From contig CANTUV010000026.1 of NCBI GenBank assembly GCA_947685225.1, forward strand, positions 52,599,501 through 52,663,500: a stretch of 64,000 nucleotides of DNA, read 5' to 3'. Under the pieces are notes generated by a model. It saw only the letters and a program-made list of their open reading frames with translations. It was not told where the DNA came from and searched no databases. The position numbers were made by a program, and so were the translations under genes. Every line of letters begins with the position of its first letter. Position 1 is the stretch's first letter. This DNA comes from Garcia nutans. Taxonomy: Eukaryota; Streptophyta; Magnoliopsida; Malpighiales; Euphorbiaceae. This document shows, in pieces, positions 48,300 through 57,610 of the stretch.

Positions 48300-49303
48300 G
48301 ACTTCATATTTATGAAAAAGGTTTGAGTGTAATAAAGAATTACAAAGCTATCTCAAGTGTAGTTTTGACAACTCAATATAGATTATTAGTATTAGATGTC
48401 AAGATTAAGAAGTTGGCAAATAGGTATAGGAGGAATTAAATTTTAAAAATTAGGTGGTTGACTTAGGTAAAACAAATGATGCTTAAGGATGAATTAGTCA
48501 AAATTAAAGTTTGGCAAAAAAAAAAAAAAACTAAAGGTTGGCATGTAAATATGAATGTCAACAAATGCCGTAAGTGGACATATCTACAACAATTTAAAAA
48601 GTAACTAGAATAAGGCAAATCTAAAGATATGGTCATCCATTTGGTGGAATGAGAAACTACAAAAAGTAAAAAAGAAAAAAACGAGTAAAAGAGAATAGTA
48701 TAAGAGATTGTATAAGTGTGGTGATAACACAACTTTTAAATAATATAAGCAAGTGAAAAAATACTCTAAAATGGCGGTTAGTTAAGTAAGAGCGTAATTT
48801 TTAAAGAAGATGTATAAGAAATTCGCAATAAAAGAAATGAAGAAGTTATATATAAATTAGCTAAAATAAGAGAAAAAAATATATTAAAAATGTTAATAGA
48901 GTTTTAGTTCATGAGGAGAATATCAAAAAAAAAAGATAGTGAAGTTATTTTGAGGATTTGTTTAATGGTAACAATAGTGAATGCATTGAGGATTTAGATG
49001 TTATAGTCAAGAAAAATATAAAATGCACTAGCTAGATTAGATTTTCTCAAGTTAAAAAAGCCATGTAGATGGTAAAAAGCAGCAAAGCTTGTGGTTCAAA
49101 TGGAATCCACATTGAAGTATAAAAATATCTTTAAAATGTAGGAGTTGTGTAATTAATTGCTTTATTTAATAAGATTTTAAGAAAAAAAAAATGTCAAAGT
49201 AATTTGGTATCCGTTTTTAAGAAAGACAAAGATATTCAAAATTGTACAAACTATAAAGATATAAAACTTATAAATCATATAATAAAATTATGAGAGAGAG
49301 TTG
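48300..49303 (+). mobile_element. Decayed LINE reverse-transcriptase ORF, 5' part
   Basis: Translation with many stops and frame changes still follows the plant LINE ORF2: an SYFEDLFNG-like stretch near 48940, then VKKAM-MVKSSKACGSNGIHIEV near 49050-49120 (the K-GKA-GPDGIP-EV motif before the RT palm), LFNKIL, and a YKNKGDIQNC-like block to 49290. The frame is interrupted at 49303 by the LTR retrotransposon and resumes after 55182. Confidence 0.7.
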
Positions 49304-50807
49304 TGATGAGAGTGATTTTATACTTGTTTTTAGTATGATTTTAATGTGTTTTTAATTAATGTTTCATTTGATTTTTGTTTAAAGTTGGTTTTAAGTGTTT
49401 TTTTTAGGTTAAAGTGGAAAAACTCCCTTGGATGGTCAAAACAATGAAGAAAGAGCAAAATTCATCAATGGACACACTCATGGACACGCCCGTGTCACCA
49501 AACGTGCCTTTTATAATGTTTCCAGTAGCTGTGACACGCCCAGTGACATGGGCGTGTCACTGGGCGTGCCATTTATTCAAAATCACAGTAGCTGTGACAC
49601 ACCCAGTGACATGGGCGTGTCACTGGGCGTGTCACCTATGAAAAAGATGATTTTCTGCCCGAGTTTGAGGAAAAAGTGGGGGACAACCAATTACTTTTGG
49701 CCAAAAGAAATACAAAACAAATAGAATATGGGGAACAAGGTATGGGGTGTGAGCTGGAAGTGAGTTGGAAAGTTTGACTTGAGCTTGGAGGAAAATAAAA
49801 AGAGGAGGAAGAGGAAGAAGAGGGAGCTTCTGCAGAGAGGGAGAGTTGCAGTTTTTTGCAGAAAACAGAGACAGAAACAGAGAAGAAAGATTTGAGAGGA
49901 GGAGACTTGGGCATACACGTTTTGGGCAAGGAGGGAGTGACATTTTCCTTGACTCTTCATCTTCATCCTCCATCTCCATCATCTTCATCTTCCATTGACA
50001 GCTCCTGCAAATTCAAGAAGCACACATTGAAAGGGGTTTTTCTATTTTCTCCTTTTATGTATTTTGTTATTGTTGTTGTTGTTGTTGTATTAATTGTATT
50101 GAACATGAACTAATTCATTATCTATCTAGATATTGAAGAACCCTAGCCTATTTGTATAACTAGATACTTTTAATTGATTGAGTTGTTTTATTCTTGTGAT
50201 GCTTAATGATTATTGCCAATTGATGATAGCATGCTTATTGATTGGTTGCCATTTTCATGTTATTGACTTGAGAAAGCTTGGCATGAATTGATTACTCATA
50301 AGGGTTGAGGATTGATTGGGGTGCTAGAGATAGACCTACAAGATCCTTTGGTGTATAGTTCCTTGTTCTTAATGCATGACCTATTTAATTGTGTTTTGAG
50401 AAGAGATTCTGGCACTCTACTTAGCGATTAGGGATTAATTCACTTGAGAGAGGTTTTAGTCTAAGTTAGAGGAATGCCAATTCAACTCCATCATGTGTGA
50501 TGCAATTGTGGCTAGGGGGGATTCAATATCTGGATAGTATCATTTGTATCAATCCTTTTTACACACAACATTCAATTTATCTTTACTTGCATTCATTAGG
50601 TTTGTTGTATTTCATTACTTGCATCCATTTAAGTTAATTGTCTTTAATTACAAAACACCACAAAAAAATATTAATTTGCTAAACAACGGTTGAGGTTTGC
50701 ACTAGTGCTTGGCCTTGTCCTCAGTGGAACGATAACTCACTCACTACTTTATTACTTGGGCGACCCGTGCACTTGCGGTAATTGCATATAGCATACGGCA
50801 CGCATCA
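49304..50807 (+). repeat. 5' LTR
   Basis: TG..CA bounded. It contains two copies (about 49524-49568 and 49587-49631) of a 45-bp palindromic unit with gtgacacgccc / gggcgtgtcac arms. Downstream are a purine-rich tract near 49780-49830 and GTT repeats near 50062-50087. Confidence 0.95.
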
Positions 50808-50813
50808 AGTTTT

Positions 50814-50831
50814 TGGCGCCGCTGCCGGGGA
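50814..50831 (+). promoter_or_regulatory. Primer-binding site, tRNA-Asp type
   Basis: The 18 bases from tggcgccgctgccgggga are complementary to the 3' end of plant tRNA-Asp except for one position (the family usually has gttg where this has gctg). It lies 6 bases after the LTR. Confidence 0.8.
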
Positions 50832-50884
50832 CAATGGTTTCAATACTAGTAATATAATTAAGACTGTTGATTTAGTTCTATTTC

Positions 50885-51012
50885 TTTGTTTGTTTGTTTT
50901 TCTTTGAATTGTTTGTGTGTTTCTCTTTGAATTGTTTGTTTGTGTTCTGTAAATTTGTTTGTTTATTGAGTTTGAATTTGTTTGTTTGTTTGTTTGTTTG
51001 TTTGTTTTTCTT
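50885..51012. repeat. TTTG microsatellite-rich leader
   Basis: Several runs of tttg units occur in the untranslated leader between the primer-binding site and the Gag-like frame, the longest at about 50975-51007. Confidence 0.8.
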
Positions 51013-51038
51013 TAAATTGCTGAGTGCCTTTTGTAAAG

Positions 51039-52388
51039 ATGCAGTTTTCAAGGCACGGAGAAGTTTATGATAGGGACTATAATTCTAACACGATTTGTGC
51101 AGCATGTGGCAATGCAGGACATAGTGCCAATACATGTTCATTTGGTTTCGAACGATACCAAGAATGGCACGAAGAAGAATATGACTACCAAAATTTCCAG
51201 CAATACCAAAATTTTGAGCAGATTGGTGGTAATGACCCATATTTCAATTCTTACAATCCTAGTTGGGAAAGCCACCAAAATTTTTATTGGGAAGATCAGC
51301 AGTACACTCCACCTCAAAATTGTTTTCAGCCTTACCAAGGAGGTCCTTACTTTCAAGAAGAATTTTCACACCAAGACCACCTTGAGAAACCCACTTTGGA
51401 GGAGAGAATGAATGCTTTCATTCAAGACACAGAGAAGTTTCAAACTCAATACATAGTGGAAGATGAGTTAAGGTCTGAATTTTTGCAAGAAACACAGAGG
51501 AGGTTGAATGCTCTAATTGGGCAGCTGGCACATCAACCCCAAGCATACCAACAAGAGGAGTCTCCTAGCCAATTGAAGCAAACTCAGGTAATCACAAATT
51601 TAAGGAGTGAACAAGTAATTTATAACAATTTTTGTGATTTCTTTGATGCAGGGACCAATCAAGAAGAAAATGACGAAGAGATCCAATCCAACATGGAGGA
51701 GATGAGTCAATCAAAGGAGGAGAAGAATCTGGAAGCATCAACTTGGATAGAATTACATGAGACTCCAAATCCTTTTATGCCACCAATTTATTCCCCATAT
51801 AGGCTGGAGGAAGAAAACCAAGGTATGCATATTCCTGAACTCTATGACATGTCTTATAACCAAGATAATATAGATAAGCTTGAGGTAGCCATGACTTTAG
51901 AAGTGGAGCCTAATATTTCCAATCTAAAAATTGAGGAGAGCAAATTACTGTTAAACGATGAGGTTGTTGAGATGAAACTTCAAATTGCTAAAGAGGATGA
52001 GGAAGAGATTCAACCAAACTTGGTTGAACTCCAAAAGACAACAAAAATTTTGAAATTTGTTTTAGTTGGGGAAAACAATATGCAATCAATGATTATCCCT
52101 CCCAATTTCGGGAGCGAGAAAGAACAAAAAATGAATATAACCATGTTGCATACTGAAGAATATTTTTACCAAGTTCCTATAGCATTGGAAAATCTCCCCA
52201 AGACAGCCTTCATGAGTTCTCATTGGCCATTTGCTCAACCAAAGATACTACCTAAGCTTTGCAATGCATTGGGCACATTTCGAAGTTGCATGCTGTCTAT
52301 CCTCTCATTCATGAACTCCAATTGCATTACGGGTGGAAGGAGCCCTACACATCGCATATGGGAGCGGTGGAAATCAGGTTTTATCTAA
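51039..52388 (+). CDS. Gag-like CCHC zinc-knuckle protein of the retrotransposon, 449 aa
   Basis: The start is the first in-frame ATG at 51039; an upstream GTG at 51024 is not used. One zinc knuckle of the form C-X2-C-X4-H-X4-C (C20, C23, H28, C33 in CAACGNAGHSANTC) lies unusually near the N-terminus. A Gln/Tyr/Phe-rich stretch (about 45-120) follows, then a helical segment (about 120-180) and a long acidic Glu-rich region. The C-terminal block (ALGTFRSCMLSILSFMNS) recalls tails of plant gypsy Gag-related proteins. A capsid domain before the knuckle, usual for full Gag, is missing. No pol frame follows. Its role is presumably RNA packaging for the element. It is intact, without stops. Confidence 0.75.
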   Translation: MQFSRHGEVYDRDYNSNTICAACGNAGHSANTCSFGFERYQEWHEEEYDYQNFQQYQNFEQIGGNDPYFNSYNPSWESHQNFYWEDQQYTPPQNCFQPYQGGPYFQEEFSHQDHLEKPTLEERMNAFIQDTEKFQTQYIVEDELRSEFLQETQRRLNALIGQLAHQPQAYQQEESPSQLKQTQVITNLRSEQVIYNNFCDFFDAGTNQEENDEEIQSNMEEMSQSKEEKNLEASTWIELHETPNPFMPPIYSPYRLEEENQGMHIPELYDMSYNQDNIDKLEVAMTLEVEPNISNLKIEESKLLLNDEVVEMKLQIAKEDEEEIQPNLVELQKTTKILKFVLVGENNMQSMIIPPNFGSEKEQKMNITMLHTEEYFYQVPIALENLPKTAFMSSHWPFAQPKILPKLCNALGTFRSCMLSILSFMNSNCITGGRSPTHRIWERWKSGFI

Positions 52389-52410
52389 ACTCTCTTTAGT
52401 TTATGCATGC

Positions 52411-52446
52411 TCACATTGAGGACAATGTGAAATTTTAAGTGTGGGG
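52411..52446 (+). promoter_or_regulatory. Hairpin module 1 of the retrotransposon
   Basis: A perfect 7-bp stem (tcacatt / aatgtga) with a 6-base loop (gaggac) is followed after 3 bases by tttaagtgtgggg. It lies just after the Gag-like stop. The same design recurs at 53639-53673 with a different stem. Confidence 0.7.
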
Positions 52447-53638
52447 TGCATGTTGTGTTTTGTGTTGTTAATTTTATGTTTTGTGTTTTTAATTTTAGTT
52501 TATTTTTGTGTTAGTTTAGTTAATGTTTTTTTTTAAATAAATTAATTTTGAAAAGTTCAATTGTTATAAACATTGTTGATTGATGACCCTTTTAATTTTT
52601 GAAGCATGAATTTGAGAATTGAGTAGAATTGATGCTTATTGTCAATTATGTTGGTTTTTCTTTGCATTACCATCAACCTAGTGAGGAATTGAGCCATCAA
52701 CTGATTATTTTTGTTGTGTGTGGACATCTTTGATTGATGACTTGCTAGAACTTGCTTTGACATACATTTTAAGACTATATAAAAATTGCAATTTGGTATC
52801 AAGATGATTAAGGCAATTAGGTGAACCCACTTTGGCTTAAAAAGACCTACCCAAATTTTAACCTTAGTTAGCCAATTTTGAGCCTATTTCATTTCTCCTT
52901 TTCTTTCTTTTTCACAACACCATTAGCTTGAACCTTGTTTTTAACTCTTACCCTTTCATTAGGTCAAGAGCATTTTAAGAGCGTTTATGACCAAGTGTTG
53001 TGTTAAATTAAGTGTGGGGTTAAATTTAGTAGGTTTAAGATTGCAAATAAAAAAATAAAAAATAAAAATCAAGTAAAAAGAAGAAAAATAAGAAAAATTG
53101 TTGTTATTGTTGAAAGGGTTGGATATGTTTTAGAAATAATCCTTGCAAGATGTAATAAGTGAGTTCACTTGAAAAGTTCTTTAATGTCAAGGGGTAAATA
53201 AGAGCAAGGTGTTTTGAGATAGTTAGGTGATACATATGATTGGTTACTTCATTCTTGAAGTGCTCTTGAACTTAATGATTAAGCTCACATTTCCTAAATA
53301 TCATGCCTCTACCTTAACCCCATTACAACCCAATAAAAGACCTTTTGATTGATGCTTGATTGTAATTAAGTGGTGGAGATTTGATAAATAAGCAAGCTTA
53401 TGGCAATAATCTTTCATTGATTGTTATGAGTGTAAATACCACCTTGATCAAACACTTTTTAAGAGTTGGTGAGAGAGTGACAATGTAGGTTGTGCATGGA
53501 AAGCCACTTAATTGCTTTGGTATCGATTTTGTTCTATTTGATATTGATTGCGGATTTAAGGATAGGGAAGTCTTAATACAATTTTTATAACTCTTGAACT
53601 TGACAAAATTAATGTGTTTAATTTGTTTTGAGTTTAGT

Positions 53639-53677
53639 CTTGCTTGGGGACAAGCAAGGATTTAAGTGTGGGGTATT
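53639..53677 (+). promoter_or_regulatory. Hairpin module 2 and polypurine-like tract before the 3' LTR
   Basis: A perfect 7-bp stem (cttgctt / aagcaag) with a 6-base loop (ggggac) is followed after 2 bases by tttaagtgtgggg and then tattt up to the 3' LTR at 53678. The purine-rich aagtgtgggg occupies the position of the plus-strand primer tract. Confidence 0.7.
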
Positions 53678-55177
53678 TGATGAGAGTGATTTTATACTTG
53701 TTTTTAGTATGATTTTAATGTGTTTTTAGTTAATGTTTCATTTGATTTTTGTTTAAAGTTGGTTTTAAGTGTTTGTTTTAGGTTAAAGTGGAAAAACTCC
53801 ATTGGATGGTCAAAACAATGAAGAAAGAGCAAAATTCATCAATGGACACGCTCATGGACACGCCCGTGTCACCAAACGTGCCTTTTATAATGTTTCCAGT
53901 AGCTGTGACACGCCCAGTGACATGGGCGTGTCACTGGGCGTGCCATTTATTCAAAATCACAGTAGCTGTGACACACCCAGTGACATGGGCGTGTCACTGG
54001 GCGTGTCACCTATGAAAAAGATGATTTTCTGCCCGAGTTTGAGGAAAAAGTGGGGGACAACCAATTACTTTTGGCCAAAAGAAATACAAAACAAATAGAA
54101 TATGGGGAACAAGGTATGGGGTGTGAGCTGGAAGTGAGTTGGAAAGTTTGACTTGAGCTTGGAGGAAAATAAAAAGAGGAGGAAGAGGAAGAAGAGGGAG
54201 CTTCTGCAGAGAGGGAGAGTTGCAGTTTTTTGCAGAAAACAGAGACAGAAACAGAGAAGAAAGATTTGAGAGGAGGAGACTTGGGCATACACGTTTTGGG
54301 CAAGGAGGGAGTGACACTTTCCTTGACTCTTCATCTTCATCCTCCATCTCCATCATCTTCATCTTCCATTGACAGCTCCTGCAAATTCAAGAAGCACACA
54401 TTGAAAGGGGTTTTTCTATTTTCTCCTTTTATGTATTTTGTTATTGTTGTTGTTGTTGTATTAATTGTATTGAACATGAACTAATTCATTATCTATCTAG
54501 ATATTGAAGAACCCTAGCCTATTTGTATAACTAGATACTTTTAATTGATTGAGTTGTTTTATTCTTGTGATGCTTAATGATTATTGCCAATTGATGATAG
54601 CATGCTTATTGATTGGTTGCCATTTTCATGTTATTGACTTGAGAAAGCTTGGCATGAATTGATTACTCATAAGGGTTGAGGATTGATTGGGGTGCTAGAG
54701 ATAGACCTACAAGATCCTTTGGTGTATGTTCCTTGTTCTTAATGCATGACCTATTTAATTGTGTTTTGAGAAGAGATTCTGGCACTCTACTTAGCGATTA
54801 GGGATTAATTCACTTGAGAGAGGTTTTAGTCTAAGTTAGAGGAATGCCAATTCAACTCCATCATGTGTGATGCAATTGTGGCTAGGGGGGATTCAATATC
54901 TGGATAGTATCATTTGTATCAATCCTTTTTACACACAACATTCAATTTATCTTTACTTGCATTCATTAGGTTTGTTGTATTTCATTACTTGCATCCATTT
55001 AAGTTAATTGTCTTTAATTACAAAACACCACAAAAAAATATTAATTTGCTAAACAACGGTTGAGGTTTGCACTAGTGTTTGGCCTTGTCCTCAGTGGAAC
55101 GATAACTCACTCACTACTTTATTACTTGGGCGACCCGTGCACTTGCGGTAATTGCATATAGCATACGGCACGCATCA
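53678..55177 (+). repeat. 3' LTR
   Basis: Nearly identical to the 5' LTR, with the same palindromic units and CA end. The differences I count are 6 substitutions, a 3-bp shortening of the GTT run and a 1-bp deletion; the indels account for the 4-bp length difference. Confidence 0.95.
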
Positions 55178-55182
55178 AGTTG

Positions 55183-56044
55183 TGAAACACTGCTTACATT
55201 TAAACATTTGTATCTTCTTAAACTAAATTGGATTTAACATAAAAATATAGAAAGATGATGAAAAATTTACATATGATTTTTATCGACTTGGAGAATGTTT
55301 ATGATAGAGTCCCTAGATAAGTATTATAGTGGATCATAGAGCACATAATGGAATCAATTAGATATATCTAAATCTCGAAAGATATGTATAATAGAATTAT
55401 AACTAGCATCAGATAGTTGGAGGGATTACTATTTTATTATTTTTAATGAATTACCCCAAGTTTTAGTATTGAATCTCTTTTTCTTTATCTTAGTCATGAA
55501 TGAGCTAACAAGACATATATATATATATGATAATATCTCTTGGTGCATAATATTCGCGGATGACATTATATTTATAGATGAGACCTAAGTATGAGTAAGT
55601 ATGAAATTGGAATTCTTAAATAACATTTTGAAATCTAAGAGTTTTAAATTAAGGATAACTAAGATTAAATATATGCATTATGAGTTTAGTGATATGATTA
55701 GAGAAAAATGTAAATTATTTTGGATAAAGTAATAGTATCTTATAGGACTCATTTTAAATACTTTATCTCAATTCTTTAAGATGATGTGCATCACGAAGGA
55801 GATGCTAGCCATATGATTAAAGAGGTTGAATGAAATAGAAAAGTATCACATGAGTTTCATATTACGAAAGATGTTGAATTGAAGGTTTTATTGCTCTACA
55901 AGATGGCCTTATAGGATGAATTGTAACAAGTGTTAGATATTAGAAAGATAACATACGAAGAAGATGCATGTTGTTGAAATGAAAATGCTAATATTAATGT
56001 TGGATATATTAGAATGGATAAAATACGTAATGAATTAATATAAA
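55183..56044 (+). mobile_element. Decayed LINE reverse-transcriptase ORF, 3' part
   Basis: The LINE resumes after the LTR element. Near 55260-55315 the translation reads LHMIFIDLENVYDRVPR, the family's FIDLEKAYDRVPR palm motif (motif A) with substitutions. The active-site region (normally YADD) near 55545-55570 reads FADDI/IRG-like with frame damage. Later blocks match the ORF2 C-terminal part (VLDIRK-, then MDKIRNEL near 56015-56040). Multiple stops make it inactive. Confidence 0.65.
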
Positions 56045-57105
56045 TTATTTTTAATTATTTACATAATATTGTATACTATATAATAAATTGATATAATAAA
56101 ATATAATTTTATATTATTAGCAATAAATTGATTATTATTTTGGTTATTTAATTCGGTACGATACAAAATAATTCGATACAATTTTAAGTGTAAATATTAT
56201 CTAATATGCAAAACAGTTTTATATTATAAAAAATCTAAGGAAAGTAAAAAAAGTTTACATTTTTTAATGTACATTTATATAATTACTTAAAAAATAATTT
56301 TTATTCTAAAAATACTATAAAAATTAAAAATATTTATATTTTTATAAAAAAAAAGTAAAATTTTTAAAATATCTCATTTTTTATTAAAATAATATTTATT
56401 TAAAAAATATCTATCCTTTCACTACAATCAATATTTTACTTCAAATTTTATCTTTTTTTCAATCTTCAATATTAAATAAAAATATTTCAATTAAATAATA
56501 AAAAATTATATTTTAAATTATTTTCAGCATATAAAATTTATAATTTTTATAAAAGAAAAAATTTTAATTTTAATTATAAAAAATAAATAATAATCATAAA
56601 AAAATAAAAAAGTAAAATATATAAAAATATATGAATAAAAATTATTAAATTTATTTTTAAATAAATTTTATATATTATACATATAAAAAATAAAAAAAAG
56701 ATTAATTTTCTTATGTATATATTTTATAGATGATATATGTATGTTATGTATTTATTATTTAAATTGTGTGTATTTTATATAAAAATTGTTGAATATCATG
56801 TGAATTTTGTGAGAATAAAAAATTAAAATAAATAAATATGAAAAATATTATGTAGATGTGTAATAGATATTTAGTAGATATTTATATTATTGTGTATATA
56901 TTCTATATATTATGTATATTATATATATGTTTTTTATATATGTTAAAAATATGATATAAAAAAATTAAAAAAAAACATAAATAAAATAAAAAAATTCAGA
57001 AAAAAAAGAACATCACATAAAAGTAAAATTGAAAAAAAGTTAGCGTGCATATGCTGTTATTTAAAAAAAAATTTGTTTCTGTTAATATGAAAATATATTT
57101 TAAAG
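56045..57105. other. Extremely AT-rich low-complexity DNA
   Basis: Almost entirely A and T, with runs of taaaa, ataaat and tatata words. No gene or bounded element is seen. Confidence 0.6.
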
Positions 57106-57118
57106 ATGCATAGCGTAA

Positions 57119-57248
57119 GTCAATCAGAGTGTGGCCTAATTGATCATCCTATTTTTTAAAATAATTAGTAAGATACAAAAGTTTCGAGTTCGATTCCTGC
57201 CGATCACACGTTCAGTACTGTTACAGTGTCCTTAGTGTAAAAAAAAAA
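57119..57248 (+). mobile_element. tRNA-derived SINE, 130 bp
   Basis: A box tggcctaattga at 57132-57143, B box agttcgattcc at 57187-57197, and an A-rich tail ending at 57248. It is flanked by 13-bp target duplications with one mismatch, atgcatagcgtaa (57106-57118) and atgcagagcgtaa (57249-57261). Confidence 0.75.
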
Positions 57249-57261
57249 ATGCAGAGCGTAA

Positions 57262-57610
57262 ATTTCATTTTATTAATTTTAGATATTTGAGTCGAATATT
57301 TGGGTTGATCAGTGTTGTTACCCTTTATTATTACCCTTTCCCTTTATTATTGCCCTTTAACAAAGGGGAAAAAAAATAAACGTAATGGTTAACTATGTGG
57401 CTTGTGCAGAAGAAAATGTCTTCGACTCTCCTCCAAGTCCGAAGTTCCAATGCATGGAAGAAACAGAAGTTAGAAACCTATCACTATTAAGGGTTTATCA
57501 ACATCTTAATTTTCTTAATTTCATATCTAATTAGATTTGCCAATTTCCGATTACACTCATTACCCCATAAACAATACCTTAACTTGATCCATTCTCATTT
57601 TCCCGATCAC
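57262..57610. other. DEX1 promoter and 5' UTR region
   Basis: A short internal duplication (words tttattatt and accctttccc) lies near 57318-57358. The stretch before 57610 is presumably the DEX1 leader. No clear TATA box was assigned. Confidence 0.4.

Larger units (their letters stand above)
49304..55177 (+). mobile_element. Young non-autonomous LTR retrotransposon, 5,874 bp, Gag-only (TR-GAG-like)
   Basis: The 5' LTR is 49304-50807 (1,504 bp) and the 3' LTR 53678-55177 (1,500 bp). Both begin tgatgagag and end cgcatca. The target duplication agttg occurs at 49299-49303 and 55178-55182. Comparing the LTRs by eye I count 6 substitutions plus a 3-bp and a 1-bp indel, so about 99.5% identity and a recent insertion. 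The primer-binding site follows the 5' LTR (50814-50831) and fits tRNA-Asp. The 2.87-kb interior has one large frame, a CCHC-containing Gag-like protein. No protease, reverse transcriptase or integrase is present, so the element must use enzymes from a relative, presumably Ty3/gypsy. It sits inside a LINE remnant. Confidence 0.93.

Noticed and set aside
49428..49988. Several 90-118 codon frames on both strands in the LTRs
   Set aside because: They are duplicated in both LTRs, arise from palindromic and purine/pyrimidine-rich sequence, and overlap each other in opposite frames.
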